From JBEIFW01 sp044370695 (GTDB lineage Bacteria; Actinomycetota; Acidimicrobiia; Acidimicrobiales; Ilumatobacteraceae), in assembly GCA_044370695.1 (NCBI GenBank), contig JBILVB010000159.1, positions 1-8,552 on the forward strand: 8,552 nt of DNA, read 5' to 3'. Positions within the stretch are counted from its first letter, which is position 1. Each line of letters opens with the position of its first letter. A program made the position numbers and the translations under genes. Below the pieces are notes generated by a model. That model was not told the DNA's origin and ran no database searches. It was given only the letters and a program-made list of their open reading frames with translations. This document shows, in pieces, positions 6,921 to 8,552 of this stretch.

Positions 6921-8218
6921 GGCCGGGGCTCCCGTCGATCCCGCCAGGCCGCCGCCAGCCGGTCCTCGGCTCCGTGGTTTGAGGGCTGGTAGTACACGCG
7001 CTCGGTCACCTCGTCCGGTCGGTACGACTGCTCGACCCAGCCGCGGGGGTCGTCATGAGGGTAGCCGTAGCCGCGACCGTGCCCGAGCGATGACGCGCCG
7101 CGGTAGTGCGCGTCGCGAAGGTGCATCGGCACGCCGATCGCGCCCCCTTCGCGCACGTGCGCCTGCGCGGCCCACAGCCCGGCTGCCACCCGGTTGCTCT
7201 TCGGGGCCAGCGACAGGTGCACCACCGCCTGCGCCAGGTTGAGCGCCGCCTCCGGAAGGCCGACGAACTCCACGGCGCGCGCCGCCGCGTCGGCGACCAC
7301 GAGCGCGAGCGGGTCGGCCAGTCCGACGTCTTCCGACGCCAGGACGACCAGGCGCCGGGCGACGAACCGGGCGTCCTCGCCGGCATCGAGCATTCGGGCC
7401 AACCAGTAGAGCCCGGCGTCGGGATCGGACCCACGGATCGACTTGATGAAGGCCGAGACGACGTCGTAGTGGTCGTCACGCCCGTAGCCGAGCGAGCGGG
7501 TGCCGAGCGCGGCCTCGGCGTCGGCCAGGGTGACACGCGCCCGTCCGCCCCGGGCGGCCGCGAGTGCGACGGCCACCTCGAGCGCCGTCAGCAGCTGCCG
7601 ACCGTCGCCCGAGGCCCGGGTGACGAGATGGTCGAGCGCGTCGGCGTCGGCATCGGCACTCTCGGCCTCGAGCCCGCGCCGGGCGAGCCCGCCGAGGGCA
7701 TCGTCGTCGAGCGCGTGGAGCCGGAACAGCGTCGAGCGGGACAACAGCGGCGGGTTGACCTCGAAGAAGGGGTTCTCGGTCGTGGCGCCGATCAGCACGA
7801 CGAGCCCGTCCTCCACGCTGGGAAGCAGCGCGTCCTGCTGGGCCTTGTTGAACCGGTGGATCTCGTCGAGGAACAGGATCGTGCCCCGACCGTGTTGGCC
7901 GAGCCGGTCGCGGGCCGTCTCGATCACCTCCCGAACGTCCTTCACGGACGCCGTGACGGCGGACAACTGCTCGAACGCCTTGGCGCTGTGGGCGGCGAGC
8001 AACCTGGCGAGCGTCGTCTTGCCCACGCCCGGCGGTCCCCACAGGATCGCCGAGGACAGCCGGTCGGCGTCGACCAGGGCCCGCAGCGGCTTGCCGGGTC
8101 CGAGCAGATGGTCCTGGCCGAGGACCTCCTCGAGCCGGCGCGGCCGCAGGCGCGCCGCCAGGGGCGCCCGGCGGGCCATCCGCTCCGCAGCGGCCGCAGA
8201 GAACAGGTCGCCGGTCAC
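6917..8218 (-). CDS. rarA: Replication-associated recombination protein A (RarA/MgsA family AAA+ ATPase)
   Basis: Clamp-loader-like AAA+ ATPase of the RarA/MgsA/WRNIP1 family, which acts at stalled replication forks and gaps. The product is 433 aa, a usual length. Near the N-terminus LAARLRPRRLEEVLGQDHLLG (20-40) is the family signature. Walker A is GPPGVGKT (61-68), Walker B LFLDEIHRFNK (115-125), sensor 1 GATTENP (144-150), and the likely arginine finger is Arg161 in LLSRS. ASGDGRQLL is in the lid region, and GSDPDAGLYWLARML plus RRLVVLASEDVGLADP belong to the conserved C-terminal tetramerisation part. The start is GTG at 8216-8218, sharing GTGA with the stop of the upstream oxygenase gene and lacking a visible Shine-Dalgarno sequence. 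A rarA gene upstream of alaS is a common actinobacterial arrangement. All catalytic motifs are intact. Confidence 0.97.
   Translation of the reverse strand: MTGDLFSAAAAERMARRAPLAARLRPRRLEEVLGQDHLLGPGKPLRALVDADRLSSAILWGPPGVGKTTLARLLAAHSAKAFEQLSAVTASVKDVREVIETARDRLGQHGRGTILFLDEIHRFNKAQQDALLPSVEDGLVVLIGATTENPFFEVNPPLLSRSTLFRLHALDDDALGGLARRGLEAESADADADALDHLVTRASGDGRQLLTALEVAVALAAARGGRARVTLADAEAALGTRSLGYGRDDHYDVVSAFIKSIRGSDPDAGLYWLARMLDAGEDARFVARRLVVLASEDVGLADPLALVVADAAARAVEFVGLPEAALNLAQAVVHLSLAPKSNRVAAGLWAAQAHVREGGAIGVPMHLRDAHYRGASSLGHGRGYGYPHDDPRGWVEQSYRPDEVTERVYYQPSNHGAEDRLAAAWRDRREPRP
6929..6933 (-). promoter_or_regulatory. Shine-Dalgarno GGGAG for the DUF948 gene
   Basis: On the minus strand GGGAG lies 8 nt before GTGAGTGCG, inside the 3' end of rarA. 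It supports the GTG start that overlaps the rarA stop codon. Confidence 0.65.
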
Positions 8219-8552
8219 CGTCGGGCGCCGGGCACGATGCCCGCAGCGCCCCCGAACGACGACGCAGACCCGGCCGCCGTGTCGCCCGCGGAGAACAGCG
8301 CGCCCGGGTCGCGCACGTCGTCGACGTAGCCGAGCGCGTAGGCGCCCATGGCATACCCGGCGAGGCGCCGAACGTGCTCGGGCAGCTGGGCGGCCACGTC
8401 GGGCGGGCAGGACAGGTACTGGTTCTCCTCCTGGCGCAACCAGCCGAGCACGTAGTCGACGTTCAAGCCGACCCGCACCCCGTCGCCGGTGTTGGCCCCT
8501 CCGCCGTGGATGGTGCGACCCGAATACAGCACCACCGAGCCCTTGGGCATCT
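8215..8552 (-). CDS. Phytanoyl-CoA dioxygenase (PhyH) family protein, C-terminal part; 5' end beyond window
   Basis: This is the C-terminal part of a probable Fe(II)/2-oxoglutarate-dependent oxygenase. The frame runs off the right edge; the ATG at 8548-8550 is probably internal, since PKGSVVLYSG is a core strand of the fold and the HxD iron ligands must lie upstream. What remains shows the distal iron-binding His in RTIHGGGANTG (His15, counting from that ATG) and Arg26 in GVRVGLNVDY, the likely 2-oxoglutarate carboxylate ligand. A conserved tail follows, with GWLRQEENQYLS and YALGYVDD. The last 25 or so residues are Gly/Ala/Ser-rich low complexity. The substrate is unknown: the family hydroxylates many lipids and small molecules. 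The stop overlaps the rarA start (GTGA), so the gene is probably co-transcribed with rarA and translationally coupled to it. Confidence 0.87.
   Translation of the reverse strand, partial: MPKGSVVLYSGRTIHGGGANTGDGVRVGLNVDYVLGWLRQEENQYLSCPPDVAAQLPEHVRRLAGYAMGAYALGYVDDVRDPGALFSAGDTAAGSASSFGGAAGIVPGARR

Noticed and set aside
3094..7242. A 1382-codon open frame on the plus strand, opposite alaS and its neighbours
   Set aside because: It is antisense to eight well-supported or partly supported genes with intact family motifs. Its translation is rich in Arg, Gly, Pro, His and Val with no recognisable domain. Long antisense open frames are expected where GC-rich codon bias removes stop codons.
8197..8215. 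Possible clamp-binding motif at the RarA N-terminus (GDLF)
   Set aside because: Only the Leu-Phe pair fits the QxxLF-type consensus and the conserved Gln is absent, so the match is too weak to claim.
8548..8550. ATG as the start codon of the oxygenase gene
   Set aside because: It would give a protein lacking most of the PhyH fold, including the first iron ligands. The window simply ends there.

Overview
The window is about 8.5 kb of very GC-rich, densely coding chromosomal DNA. It holds nine protein genes, two of them cut by the window ends. No RNA gene, mobile element or CRISPR array was seen, and no stretch of 300 bases lacks a gene; the largest gap between genes is 12 nt. Base composition, heavy use of GTG starts and the gene order rarA - DUF948 - DUF6167-like - alaS - ruvX - mltG - aroE point to an actinobacterium. 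I recall this order as conserved in Actinobacteria such as Streptomyces. Class-level placement, for example Acidimicrobiia, cannot be fixed from the sequence alone.

Plus strand, 2-1108: the 3' part of a 2-oxoacid dehydrogenase E2 acyltransferase gene. It encodes a cut E3-binding domain, a Pro/Ala linker with an 18-bp tandem repeat, a second E3-binding domain, another linker and the catalytic acyltransferase domain.

Minus strand, 8552 down to 1071: a single tightly packed run of eight genes. In transcription order they are a PhyH-family 2-oxoglutarate oxygenase (partial), rarA, a DUF948 membrane protein, a DUF6167-like membrane-anchored protein, alaS, ruvX, mltG and aroE. Five of the seven junctions are the same 4-bp GTGA overlap, in which the GTG start overlaps the upstream TGA stop. 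The other two are gaps of 12 nt (before alaS) and 3 nt (before ruvX). This looks like one operon with translational coupling, and its promoter lies beyond the right edge. The operon mixes replication-fork maintenance (rarA), alanine tRNA charging (alaS), a RuvX-type nuclease (ruvX), control of peptidoglycan strand length (mltG) and the shikimate pathway (aroE). The two small membrane proteins have no known role.

The operon ends by running into the convergent E2 gene: the 3' ends of aroE and the E2 gene overlap by 38 bp, with no visible terminator. I see no clearly new biological system. The points most worth a second look are the second E3-binding domain in E2, the oxygenase coupled to rarA, the repeated GTGA junctions, the conserved but uncharacterised membrane-protein pair before alaS, and the aroE/E2 overlap.
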